Positions 11,823 through 21,402 of a DNA stretch of 64,000 bases are shown in pieces. Numbering within the stretch: position 1 is the stretch's first letter; the number at the start of each line of letters is the position of its first letter. The notes under the pieces are model-generated. The model had not been told where the DNA came from. It ran no database searches and worked only from the letters and a program-made list of their open reading frames with translations. The stretch comes from Nereocystis luetkeana (taxonomy: Eukaryota > Sar > Phaeophyceae > Laminariales > Laminariaceae): positions 3,964,849 to 4,028,848 of the forward strand of contig JARUPZ010000017.1 in NCBI GenBank assembly GCA_031213475.1, read 5' to 3'. The translations under genes and the position numbers were made by a program.

Positions 11823-12244
11823 ACAAATTCAAGCTGTTCAATAATCATGATTGGCGGCATGTAACCAAATAATGTGCCTCTAACTACCCTGGTACACGAT
11901 TTCGGCTGCAGATTCGAGCCAAAAATGGCGCTATTAATAGTCCTGGCGCGTGTATCCTACCTGTGTAGACCTGGTGCGTACCTCGAACTTTGCTCTTGAT
12001 TGACAAGATGGTGCTGTTGCTGCGAGCCGTGTTGGCGAGGTGGGCGAGATTCGACCAAGTGGTTGAAACATGGTTGACTCGATGTAAACCCTACCAGGCA
12101 TGGCCTCCCACTAGGTATAAAACCTTATCCCCTAGCGTCGATCGTCTAGGAAAATTCTCGATCGCCTGGGGATTGTTTTTGGAATATAGCTGTCGGGGTA
12201 TGTGTATGCTACTGTCAACCATAGGCGGATACTAGATTCCCACA

Positions 12245-12800
12245 GCTCGTGATCTAGATCAATCAGGGGCAGATAGGTTATCTACTCCTGGTCTGTGCTG
12301 TCTAGCTTTTGTTGCCGATTGGGAGCTGTACAACCTGCACGGTCTGGCACATGTCTTCTGGGTTTGTTCTGTGCGATACAGACCCTGACCATAATCTCAT
12401 AGCGGCAGGTCAGGATCTAGATGATATATCTGATATATCTGTAGATGATCTATCTGATATATCTGTAGATGATCTAGCTGTAGATGATCTATCTGATCTA
12501 TTCGATCTAGATGATCTATCTGACATATCTGATCTAGATTATATATGTGATGTATCTGTAGATTATCTATCTGCAGATGATTCATCGGATCTATCCGATC
12601 AATCTGATCAATCTGATCTAGAAGATATATCTGATCTAGATTATCTATGTGATGTGTCTGTAGTTGGTCTATCTGTAGGTGATCTATCTGATTTAGATGA
12701 TGTATCTGATGTATCTGATCTAGATTATCTCTGTGATATATCTGATGTGTCCGATCTATATGATCTACCTGATCTATCTGTGAGGACACCAGGAGGTGCA
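12245..12800 (+). repeat. GATC-family repeat followed by GATCTATCTGATATATCTGTA-type satellite
   Basis: The unique core at 12245-12415 (GTTGCCGATTGGGAGC, TTCTGGGTTTGTTCTGTGCG, CAGACCCTGACCATAATCTC) precedes about 380 bp of GATCTAT/CTGTAGAT units. The open frame across it encodes only Asp/Leu/Ser repeats and is not a gene. Confidence 0.8.
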
Positions 12801-13242
12801 AAAACGCGTTCGATACGATATTCCGAACCGTGACGTTTCGATTCGCCGGACCTTGCGATACGATTATCCTTCCCCTAACTACCCTCCCCCTCGTCTGCCA
12901 TGAGCTCGTTTCCCCCACTCTAGTTCGAGAGTCTGAGACAAAGAGTTTCGGCTCCCGCTGGCCCCTTTTGGTATCCGCAACAATCCATCCCCCGCAATTT
13001 TTACCGTTTCCGCGCCACGGTCTTCTCTACCGCATGGGAGCCTCGCCGAGGAAGGATGAAAGTGATGGGTCTGTCGAGACCGAGCTGTCACCCGGCGCGC
13101 GCACGGCAGCAGTTGTTGTGTTTAGCAGTGGGTGTTTTTTTTTTGCTTTTTGTCGGGCGTGAGGCATTTTGTTTTAGGGTATCGTTCACCGTGGGGCGCT
13201 TACTGGTACCGCTCCGTAGTTTTTCCGTGCTGTCCTGTACCA

Positions 13243-13400
13243 CACCGAACCAAGCCAACCCGAACCGGCCCTAGTCAACCAAACCCAACCCAGCCCACCC
13301 CAACCCGCCCCAACCCAACCGGACCCAACTCAGTCCAACCCAATCCAACCCAACCCGACCCGACAAAACCCAACCCAGCCCAACCCATCCCTACCCAACC
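13243..13400 (+). repeat. CCAAC pentamer tract
   Basis: About 160 bp of imperfect CCCAACCCAACC-type pentamers with GCCC and GACCC variants. A reverse-orientation relative (GGTTGGATTGGGTTGGG) is at 488-530. Confidence 0.85.
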
Positions 13401-13619
13401 GCAAACCCACACCCTCATACCCACCACGCCGGCGCATATGCCAACGCCCACCCAAAGAGCAAATGATAATCTCGTAGTGGTCTCCGAAACGGAATGTTTG
13501 ACCGCACGAGAAAATAACGAGGAAAACCACTACTCTGGCGGAGGCGTTTTTGTATTTTGTTTGTCGTGTCACTCACAAATGCCCCCCTCTCCCCCTTCTA
13601 CCTCCCCCCATGTATTATG

Positions 13620-14155
13620 TGTAGGTTGGGTTGGCGTCGGTTGGTAACGACACTGTTAAACATGCCGCTCACCACTTGCGCTAGACAACCAGGGTACCGC
13701 TTTTTTTTTTCTCCTTTTTGGCGGTCGGTCACAGCTGGTTGTCGAGTTAGATCGTTTGTGGGGGGTGGAGATCCTTTACTCCGCACACGGGGAATGATCG
13801 TATCACGTAGTGTTCATGGTGAGGCACCCAAGAGGCAGTTACATAGTACTCCCATTGCTGTCTCTGGAAGTGGCCACACCGGCAATTAAATGAGCTCGTT
13901 GTAAGCTGTCATCCATATGCAAGTCCGCCTCAAAAGCGGTTCTCAGTAAGATGCAGCTCGCCCTCATGCGACTCGCCGGACACCTCACGTTTCGCTTCGC
14001 GCTTGGTGCAAAAAATGCCTGCCTCGTCGGTGAAAACCCGACATGCTCCGTCCCGGTAGAGATACGAGGGTCTATGGTCATGCGACTACGGCCATGCATG
14101 ATACAGATTACCCCCCCCCCTCCTCCTTTCTACCCCCCCCTCCCTACATGACATG
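13620..14155 (+). repeat. Poly-C-tailed dispersed repeat P1, near full length
   Basis: Begins GGTTGGGTTGGCGTCGGTTGG, then CGCTAGACAACCAGGGTACCG, a CGCACACGGGG block, GGCAGTTACATAGTACTCCC, AAGTCCGCCTCAAAAGCGGT, TTCGCGCTTGGTGCAA, TGCTCCGTCCCGG and CGACTACGGCCATGCATGA, then C-runs. Two similarly long copies occur inverted at 51755-52262 and 53440-53945. I see no terminal inverted repeats and no long open frame, so it looks like a non-coding retroposon. Confidence 0.75.
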
Positions 14156-14164
14156 AGTACACCC

Positions 14165-14262
14165 CCCCCCTCCCTCCCGATGCTCCGTCTCGAAAGGGAT
14201 GCGTGGTCAATGGTCAAATGGCTGAGGCAAGCAAGAAATGAGTACACCCCCCCTCCCACCCT
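14165..14262 (+). repeat. Poly-C-tailed dispersed repeat P2, 3' fragment
   Basis: ATGCTCCGTCTCGAAAGGGATGCGTGGTCAATGGTCAAATG, AAGCAAGAAATGAGTACACCCCCCC: the 3' part of family P2, directly after a P1 C-tail. Confidence 0.65.
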
Positions 14263-16020
14263 CCCCCGCCCCCCACGGCCCGCGCCATGTTTTTTTAGCG
14301 CCCGATCGCTTGGCCGATCGCTGCCCAGGACCTTTCACTCGATGGCTGAGCGGATTGTCCCGTCCAGGTCACCGGGGGGGGGGTATCTCTGCTGCCCGAT
14401 CGGGACGAGACAGGGGTGGATGCGCAGTGAGGGTGGGGATGAGGGTGGGGGCGGGGTTGGGGGCGGGGGGACGGCGGCGCGCGGCGTTGGCGGGCTGGAG
14501 GAGCGCAGTACCCACTGAGTCTGGCGTAATTCCCCTGGCTAGGTGGTACTGCCGCGTGTTGTTCTGCGGGTGAATTGTGCTGCTTTCACTCACCCCCCCG
14601 TCAGTGGCTTGGTGGTACTTGTTGCATGTACTCATATTTCTGCTGCTACCATGTGGGGGTGGCGACTAGAGCCTGTTGTTGCCGCTGCCCTTCGCTGTCG
14701 CTTGTGGTTGTTGTTGCTGTTGTTGTTGTTGTTGTTGAAATCTGCTCTTCCTCGCTGCAAATATCTTGGATTAAAATGACTTACGTACGTCTCGATTTCA
14801 CTTGGTATGGCGGCGGTAGTGAGCACATTCCATTCCAGTAGTTTCGTGACTGTTGGTTTGGAGACGTGATGCCGTTCGTTCGCCGGAAACGGTATATGCA
14901 CTGGGGAGATGTAATAGGAGTCGCTGAACGGTTTGTTGGTCTGTTGCGCCTTGAGCAGAGGTGAGTTTCCCCTGCATACCGTCAACAAACTGGCGTCAAA
15001 ATCACCCGGTATACTTTTCTTTTTTCCTTCTTCCCTCTGACAAACACATTCGGAATTTTCTCCACGGAGGGGCCCCAATAAATTGGACACCACACCTATG
15101 ATTACTAATATGTGTATACGTATGTAGGTCATAGGGTTGTTTATCCGGTTTAGGCCTTTGGGACCCTCTGAAATAGCGACCAGGAACAATGGTTGGGATC
15201 GCGAGCGACCAGCAGGAGTATATACGGGTAGATGATCATGCTGCGCCCGCGCCCTACATATATGTACGGCTCCCTTTGATTTCAACCATTGTTGTAGGCT
15301 CGGAAACCCACCTATCGTATCGTCCCCCAATCGCGCAGGGGCCGTTTGCGGTAAAAATCGTCCCTATTTTGTTTTTCGGCATAATTCCCCCCCACCCCCC
15401 CCTCCGTCTGAGGTCCCCCCCAAAAGAGGGTCAAGCGCAAACAATTCCTCTGAGTCAGTGTTTTATGGCGGGGAATATGTTTTATGGCGGGAAAAACATC
15501 CGGGGCGGTCTTTTTCGGACTTGATAAAAAAAAAACCGGGGCACTCGGCTGGACGGGATGGGGATATTATTTGTCCATTTAAAACAAAAAGAAGCAACAG
15601 CTGCGAGGTCGAGGGTTTCGTCGAAACTCATCTTTGCTACAAGTAGTTGCTCGTGGTACTTCGATCGTGTGTACTGCGCGTTTTATATGGCGATATTTAC
15701 CTATGTTTTTCTTGTTTTCTTTGGTTCCTTTTTTTCCCGGAACAGATTGGTCGGACAGGATCGGGATGTCACAAATCTGCGCGGTATCACCATTGGGACT
15801 GGAAACGGGATTTCCACTTTTTATCACGGGGGTGATCGTCCCGAATCCAGTGAAAAATTGTGTCGACTTAAAAATCCCGATGATTGCCCTCGGGGGGAAA
15901 AATAGGGTGTGACGCACCCCTACATGCCGGTATGGCGCGCGTCGAAACTGGGGGGTTGTACGGAGAGGACCGCAGTCAACTGGGATTAGGAACCTGAGCA
16001 CATTCCTCTCATCACATAGA

Positions 16021-16265
16021 TCACGATTTAGACCATGATCTCGCTCTCCACAGATCGTCTAGATTCTTGCCTGCCATTGCTAGATGGTGTGCATCATATG
16101 TAAACAAGTGTACCGTAGCACAGATCTTCACCCCAGTAAATCTGAGCTTTCGTAGGTCGTGCAGGTTGTGCACGGCTCGCACCCGGCAACACGATGAGCT
16201 GTAGATCATACAGACCAGGGATCTGTCCATCTATCTTATCTGCCCTGACATCTCATCTAGATCGT
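16021..16265 (-). repeat. GATC-family dispersed repeat
   Basis: On the minus strand: GATCATACAG, CATCGTGTTGCCGGGTGCGAGCCGTGCACAACC, TGTGCTACGG and AATGGCAGGCAAGAATCTAGACGATC. The layout matches the family, with some drift. Confidence 0.65.
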
Positions 16266-16995
16266 GAAGTGGGGATAGGTGACATGTCCAGTGTGTAGAT
16301 CACTCCGGCACCTCCTGTGATCGCGGCATGACTCTTTCGAGACGGCGCGAAAAAAAGTGGGCGGCGACGATGAGTTCCGAATGTCGAGCGTATCCTCGAA
16401 AAGGCAGACCCTGCTCGAAGTATGGGGACAAAATCGTGGGGGCGGGAGAGGCTCTTCGGGAAATCCGTTCAACGGAAACATTTCCCCTTCCAGACGATCC
16501 CAAATTGCACAGCAGGTGTGCAAATGAAAAAAACGGGTAATTTTGTCCGTAGACGAAGTAACGGCCTCCGCTAACGAAGTACGGACAAAGCAGGGTTTAT
16601 TGGTAGAGAGAATGTGGCATGTCTGTATCGGGAACTGGGATAGAGCAAGTTTGGTTTGGAAGGGAAGGCCTCGAACGCAGTCCATTCAAGCAAGGCATCG
16701 AGCGTAGGTCAGCACCCCCACGCCGGGCACCAGCAAGCACGAGGTCCTGTGACGAGCACAGGCAGACGTGAGGTAGCCGCTGGTTTGCCGATTCAAGCCA
16801 GGAAGTTGTGCCTTCTTTTCTGCCGCCCCACCCCCCCTATTTTTTCAGGTGTGCGAATGAAGAAAAAACACACACTTAATCCAGCATATACTATAGCGGT
16901 ATATGCAGAGTTTTAGGTTGTAGACCCGGCGTGCTAAATACAGTAGGGTTCCCCCCCCTCGCGCAGTGCAGCTACAGTGCCCCGATAGTCTAAGG

Positions 16996-17243
16996 AGGCG
17001 TTCTGCGATAGAGGTTCACCCTAGTTTTTCTGAGGCTTCTCGCTTAAGGAGCTCATACCCCACCCGAAACGTGACACCAGCAAATATCAAATCGCACCCA
17101 GACGAATAGAATCCCATGTCCCAAGTATACAAACACGTCATTTTTCGAAGCAAGATTGGCATTCCGACGATTTTGGGTTAAGTAACCCCGTCATTCAGAA
17201 AACGTAGTAACGAAAATGGGTTATCTCTATCGTAGAACGCGTC
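16996..17243 (+). mobile_element. MITE family 2, copy A
   Basis: About 248 bp. The left end GGCGTTCTGCGATAGAGGTT is the inverse of the right end CTCTATCGTAGAACGCGTC. The interior shares TTTTTCTGAGGCTTC, CGACGATTTTGGGTTAAG and CCCCGTCATTCAGA with copies at 42173 and 51395. Non-coding. Confidence 0.8.
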
Positions 17244-17254
17244 GATAGTCTCTA

Positions 17255-17600
17255 GATAGTGGTTGGCCTCGAATACGATGACGATGACGTACGTAGCGTT
17301 CGTACGAGGGCCGGGGTTCAACTCCCGGCGGGTTCCCCCCCCCCTCCAAAAACGAAAAAGAGTAGTTTTCCGTGCCTTATTGTCCTCGCGGAAAGCGCAA
17401 GGGCATCATCAATGAGTGGAAAACTTCAGCGAAACTCGACGAGCAGTGAGAAAATGCTGAACCCTATGCTCGATAAAAATGAAGGCAAAGGGCCGGCGGG
17501 GAAAAAGGAAGGGATGGAACCGGCGACCACGGCCCTTGTCCAGAGAGCTGGAAAGAAAAAAGCGATGGTACAAAAAAATAAAAATAATCAATAATAAGAC
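17255..17600 (+). mobile_element. tRNA-derived SINE-like element, copy 1
   Basis: The head contains GGGGTTCAACTCCC, resembling a T-arm/B box. The body AATGCTGAACCCTATGCTCG, GGCGACCACGGCCCTTGTCC and the A-rich end match 27150-27300, and partly 59280-59395. No coding capacity. Confidence 0.6.
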
Positions 17601-17737
17601 GGTGCAGTAGATGGGGTGGTACTTTTGCCCCCCCCCCCCGCCCGAATGTTTCTGGCAGGCGGCGCTCCCTCCTCATCTAAGGAGCTGGCCCCTAAACCTT
17701 AAAAAAAGTTCACACTTTTACAAACATGCGACTTCTA

Positions 17738-17847
17738 TGACGGGGGACCATCATAAATAGGACCAAATATTTTTTTGTGGAAATAGGGAGCTAAGTAAGT
17801 TTTTGTGTGTACCGTATAGGTCCTATTTACTATGGTCCCCCGTAATA
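17738..17847 (+). mobile_element. MITE family 1, copy 3
   Basis: Terminal inverted repeats CGGGGGACCAT..AATAGGACC and GGTCCTATTTACTATGGTCC + CCCGTAATA enclose the family's AT-rich core. About 110 bp. Confidence 0.85.
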
Positions 17848-18355
17848 ATAGTTGTTGTTGTGATATTCATGTCTCCCTTCTGACACATGCTACAGTAGAG
17901 CAGCAGAGGCGCACCATTTTGTTTTTGAGGCCCCTCATTTGATGAGCTCTATACTATTAGTCAGGTCACCCCAAAGCTGATTCGTTATAGATAAATGGAA
18001 GCGTACCCCGATGAACCATCGGTAGCTACAGTAGGTACGCAACATATTACTGCTGACTGAACAATAATTAATGGCATCCCGATATTTTTTTGTGCGTTTC
18101 AAGGAGCTCTCGACATAAAGAAACAAAATTAGCCAAAAAGTGCTATTACACATGATTGATAGCACCCGTATCGGGGAACACGCCTACCTGCGCGCAACGC
18201 CACACTTTCCTCGGTGAAGAGAATCATTCGCTCCGTGCATTCTTCCTCAAAATATGCCGCCTTCTACACACAAACCACATAATAACCCCCCTAACTCACC
18301 ACCACTACCACCACCACCACCACCACCATGGTCTTACGCATCAAAACGGGAACAG

Positions 18356-19062
18356 AACCGCCCCCCTCGCCTCGCCCCAGCCCCGCCTGCAGGGTTTCCC
18401 CTCTACACCACGACCGCCGACACCGGTGCGTCAAAATAACCCCCCCCTTGCCCTTACCTCCGGCGCCCCCCCCCCCCCCCCCCACTCCACCACAGCCGCG
18501 TCAAAATTGGAGCACCCCCCCCTCCCCCCTTATGTCCACGCTGACAGCGTCCCTCCAGAACCTACCACCACCACCACCACCACCACCACCACCGACATAC
18601 TGGGGCGTAAAAAGAGGAGCAACTACCCCCCCCCCCCCCCCCCGCGCGCGCGCGCGCTTGCAGAGTGTCCTTCCTGACACAAACACCACCGCTGACATCT
18701 GCGCGTCAAAACAGGAAGAGCACCAGGAGCACCCCCCCTGCGTCCAGAGTCGCCCCTCACCACCACAGCCACCGACATACTGAGGCGTCAAAAAAGGATC
18801 ATACACCTCCCCCCCCCCCCCGCCTGCGCAGGCTAGCAGAGTTTCCCCCTCCTCACAATCGCTGGGGCGCAAAAAATGGGAGCCCCCCCCCCCCCTCCCC
18901 CCCCCCCCTCCCCCCCCCCCTCCCCCCCCCCCCCCCCCCCCCTCGGACCCGTGCACTTGCAGCGTGTCCTTCCACTTATCCCACCCCAAATATGTTTGTG
19001 TCAAAATTGAAACATCTCCTCCCACCCCTCCCCCCCCGCCCCCGCCCCCGCTGGCAAAAACC
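18356..19062 (+). repeat. Degenerate poly-C / CACC minisatellite
   Basis: Units of roughly 100-130 bp recur about six times: a C-run of up to 26, a CGC-rich patch, TTGCAGAGTGTCCTTCC-type sequence, CACCACCGACATA, then CTGGGGCGTCAAAA(A)GGAGC. Long Pro/His open frames here come from the repeat and are not called. Confidence 0.75.
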
Positions 19063-19380
19063 TATCAAACAAAACGGCTCGGTAGCGATACTATCCACCG
19101 CCAACACCCACCAACACCCAAACCACTAGTAGTAGCTTGTCCCGAAAACTTGGAACATACTTCTGCGGGGTTACAGCAGGGTGTGTGCTCAGTCTAATTT
19201 CTCGGCACAAACTAAAAAATGTTTGAGTTGTTTTTTTATTAAGACAAAAACCAAATGGAGCGTTTTTTTTTCCCCCCGACGTGGCACGCGCTGGATGGAC
19301 TGCACCAAAGAAATAATAAGTACTTTTGTTCAAGACAAATTTGTACTGCTGTTGTACCCGTATCACTAGCCATGCAAAAA

Positions 19381-19810
19381 TGATCTAGCTCTTCAGGGCA
19401 GATATCTCGTGATATGTGTGATCTGTGTGATCTGTATGGTCTAGCTCACGTTGCCGGGTGGAAGCGGACGCAACCTGCATGATCTGGCCAGCACACGCTT
19501 CCTGGGTTGGACCTGTGCGAAACAGATCCCCCCACAACAATCTCCTAACGAAAGGTTAGGACCCAGATGATCTAGATCATGATCTAGCTCACATTGCCGG
19601 GTGCAAGCCGACGCGATCCGCATGATCTAGCCAGCACATGCTCCAAGGGTTCGATCTGTTCGAAACAGATCCCACACGACCGCCTCCCACTTACGGTGGC
19701 TTAGGACCCAGACGACATCTATATCATAATCATGATCTACATCATAATCGTGATCTACTGTAGATCATGATCTATCTAGATCATGATCATGATCTACTGT
19801 AGATCACGAG
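19381..19810 (+). repeat. Two tandem GATC-family repeats with AGATCATGATC satellite
   Basis: Cores at 19420-19560 and 19580-19700 both read ACATTGCCGGGTG(G/C)AAGC, GCATGATCT(A/G)GCCAGCACA, CTGTGCGAAACAGATCCC-like blocks. They are followed by palindromic GATCATGATCTA copies to 19810. Confidence 0.75.
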
Positions 19811-20047
19811 CTATCCGATGCGTGCGAACTGCAAATACAGATGCTCCCTACGTACCGACCGTAAAACACGCAAGATAACCCATCTCCCCTGGGACGAATT
19901 CTGAGAGACTACATTTTCCGAAGCCATTGCGGCGGCGGCGTTTTTTTGCTTTCGTTTTTCTTCAAAATATATATATCGCCATTTTTTCCCCCTCAAATAG
20001 CCAGCGTCGCTCAGCGTTTGAATTCTCCCCGTTGTTGAAAACCATAA

Positions 20048-20272
20048 CGGAGGCGTTCTGCGATAGAGGTATCGCATTAGGAGGGGGGGGGGGGGGGGGG
20101 GGTTCCGAGCCGTCACGGCGTCCTCAATCAACGGGCGCCAGTTGAAGGGCGAGTTTGTAGCTTGTGCTCTACATTGCTGGGACAGAATGCGTTCGTACTC
20201 GTACGAGATGCGCGTACGCAGCATCAATCGTACTCATACGTTCGTCCCCTTTGAATTCCGCTTTATACCTTA

Positions 20273-20304
<32 letters not shown>

Positions 20305-20350
20305 TAGGAGCCTCAGAAGAATTAGGGTGAACCTCTATCGTAGACCGCCT
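20048..20350. mobile_element. Composite element with MITE family 2 termini
   Basis: The left end GAGGCGTTCTGCGATAGAGGT and right end ACCTCTATCGTAGACCGCCTC are inverted repeats of the family-2 type. The interior differs and holds two long G-runs plus CGTACTCATACG-type repeats. Confidence 0.5.
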
Positions 20351-20459
20351 CAAACCATCTTTGAAATTCATCCGAGGGTGTGTGTTATCCTCATCACCCG
20401 GGTAGTACGGCAACAGTGCGGCCTCCCCCAACCCCCCCCCGTCCCCCCCGTCCCCCCCC

Positions 20460-20690
20460 GGCAAGTCCGCCTCACAAGCGATTCTCAGTAGGATGTGGCT
20501 CGCCCTCCATGCGACTCGCCGAACACCTCACGTTTCGCTTCGCGCTTGGTGCAAGCAATGTATGTCTGCCTGGTCGGGGAAAGCCCGACGTGCTCCTATC
20601 CCGGAATTGCAGGGATACGAGGGTCTATGGCCGTACGACTACGGCCATCCATGACATCGAGTGCCTCGCTCCCCCCCCCCCCCCCCACCC
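20460..20690 (+). repeat. Poly-C-tailed repeat P1, 5'-truncated
   Basis: Starts at GCAAGTCCGCCTCACAAGCG and ends CTACGGCCATCCATGACATCGAGTG + C-run. Confidence 0.75.
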
Positions 20691-20934
20691 CACCCCACCC
20701 CCCCCTCCCCTCCCCTCCCCCCGCCTCGTGTGCCCCTGGTTACCGAGGGGACCTCTGCACTCGCATCGGCTCTGCGCTGCCGACGCTGACAGCGTTGAGA
20801 ACGCCTCTTGGCTTCACTGGTTGCCGAATGCGCCCGGTCTTCCCTCCGTCATCGTGGTGCACTCGACCTGTGCGATCGGGAGATAGCCGACATGGGCAAA
20901 AGATATCGGGGCGGGGGCAGGGTTCGAAGGGGGG

Positions 20935-21142
20935 AAGAGGGGGGGGAGGGTGCTCAATAGCATGCATGGCCATAGTTATAGTCGTATGACCATAGACCAG
21001 GGGGGGGGGGGGGGGCGGGGGTACTCGATAGGATAAGTGGACTCGATCTCATGTATGGAAATTTCGGTATGGAAAATACCGAAATTTCGGGAAAATACCG
21101 AAAAAAAAACTAAAAAACAGCCCTCGTTAAGATGGATCCTTA
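20935..21142 (-). repeat. Inverted P1 fragments plus half of a fold-back element
   Basis: Two P1 3' ends on the minus strand (G-runs followed by GTGCTC / TACTCGAT, CATGCATGGCC, CGTATGACCATAGACC) abut a half copy of the GAAATTTCGG fold-back family (21058-21142, ending CCTCGTTAAGATGGATCC). Confidence 0.6.
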
Positions 21143-21168
21143 GTCCCATCTGTGCCAAGCGCTTTCAC

Positions 21169-21402
21169 CGGCACTATAGCGGGCAGCAGGCACTGCTCAG
21201 CCAGCACTATAGAGGGACCGGCACTGCTGTGCCCTGTCAAAGATAGCGTCTATTCCGTACCCTACCGCACTATAGAGGGCAGCAGGCACTATTCAACCGG
21301 CAATATAGAGGGTAGCAACAGGCATTACTCAACCAGCACTATAGAGGGGCCGACACTGCAGTACTCTGTCGCAGAAAGCGTCCATAATATTCCGTCCCCT
21401 AC
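21169..21402 (+). repeat. CCGGCACTATAGAGGG tandem/dispersed repeat, copy 1
   Basis: Five or more variants of GGCACTATAGAGGG(C)AGCAGGCA are interspersed with CACTGC(A/T)GT.CCCTGTC and GTACCCTACCGCACTATAG. A second copy with the same internal order is at 50698-50893. The PPR gene B open frame terminates inside this copy. Confidence 0.8.

Larger units (their letters stand above)
11331..21328. other. 10-kb repeat-filled interval between the two convergent PPR genes
   Basis: No supported gene. After the gene A stop there is a T-rich tract (11490-11610). The interval then holds a GATC-family member with satellite (12245-12800), CCAAC pentamers (13243-13400), a P1 repeat (13620-14155), GTT and G/C runs, a reverse-oriented GATC repeat (16021-16265), a family-2 MITE (16996-17243), a SINE-like copy (17255-17600), a MITE (17738-17847), a degenerate family-2 MITE (about 17920-18165), a poly-C minisatellite (18356-19062), GATC repeats (19381-19810), G-tracts (20082-20102 and 20275-20302) and more P1 pieces. 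A 232-codon open frame at 15330-14632 (minus) has no recognisable domain and ends in a GTT-derived Asn run; I leave it uncalled. Confidence 0.6.

Noticed and set aside
12309-12833. 174-codon Asp-rich open frame
   Set aside because: Produced entirely by the GATCTATCTG satellite; no start context, domain or exon support.
14632-15330. 232-codon minus-strand open frame
   Set aside because: No recognisable domain, ends in an Asn run from a GTT microsatellite, lies among repeats. Could be chance.
18156-19129. Pro/His-rich open frames on both strands
   Set aside because: Caused by C-runs and CACC repeats.
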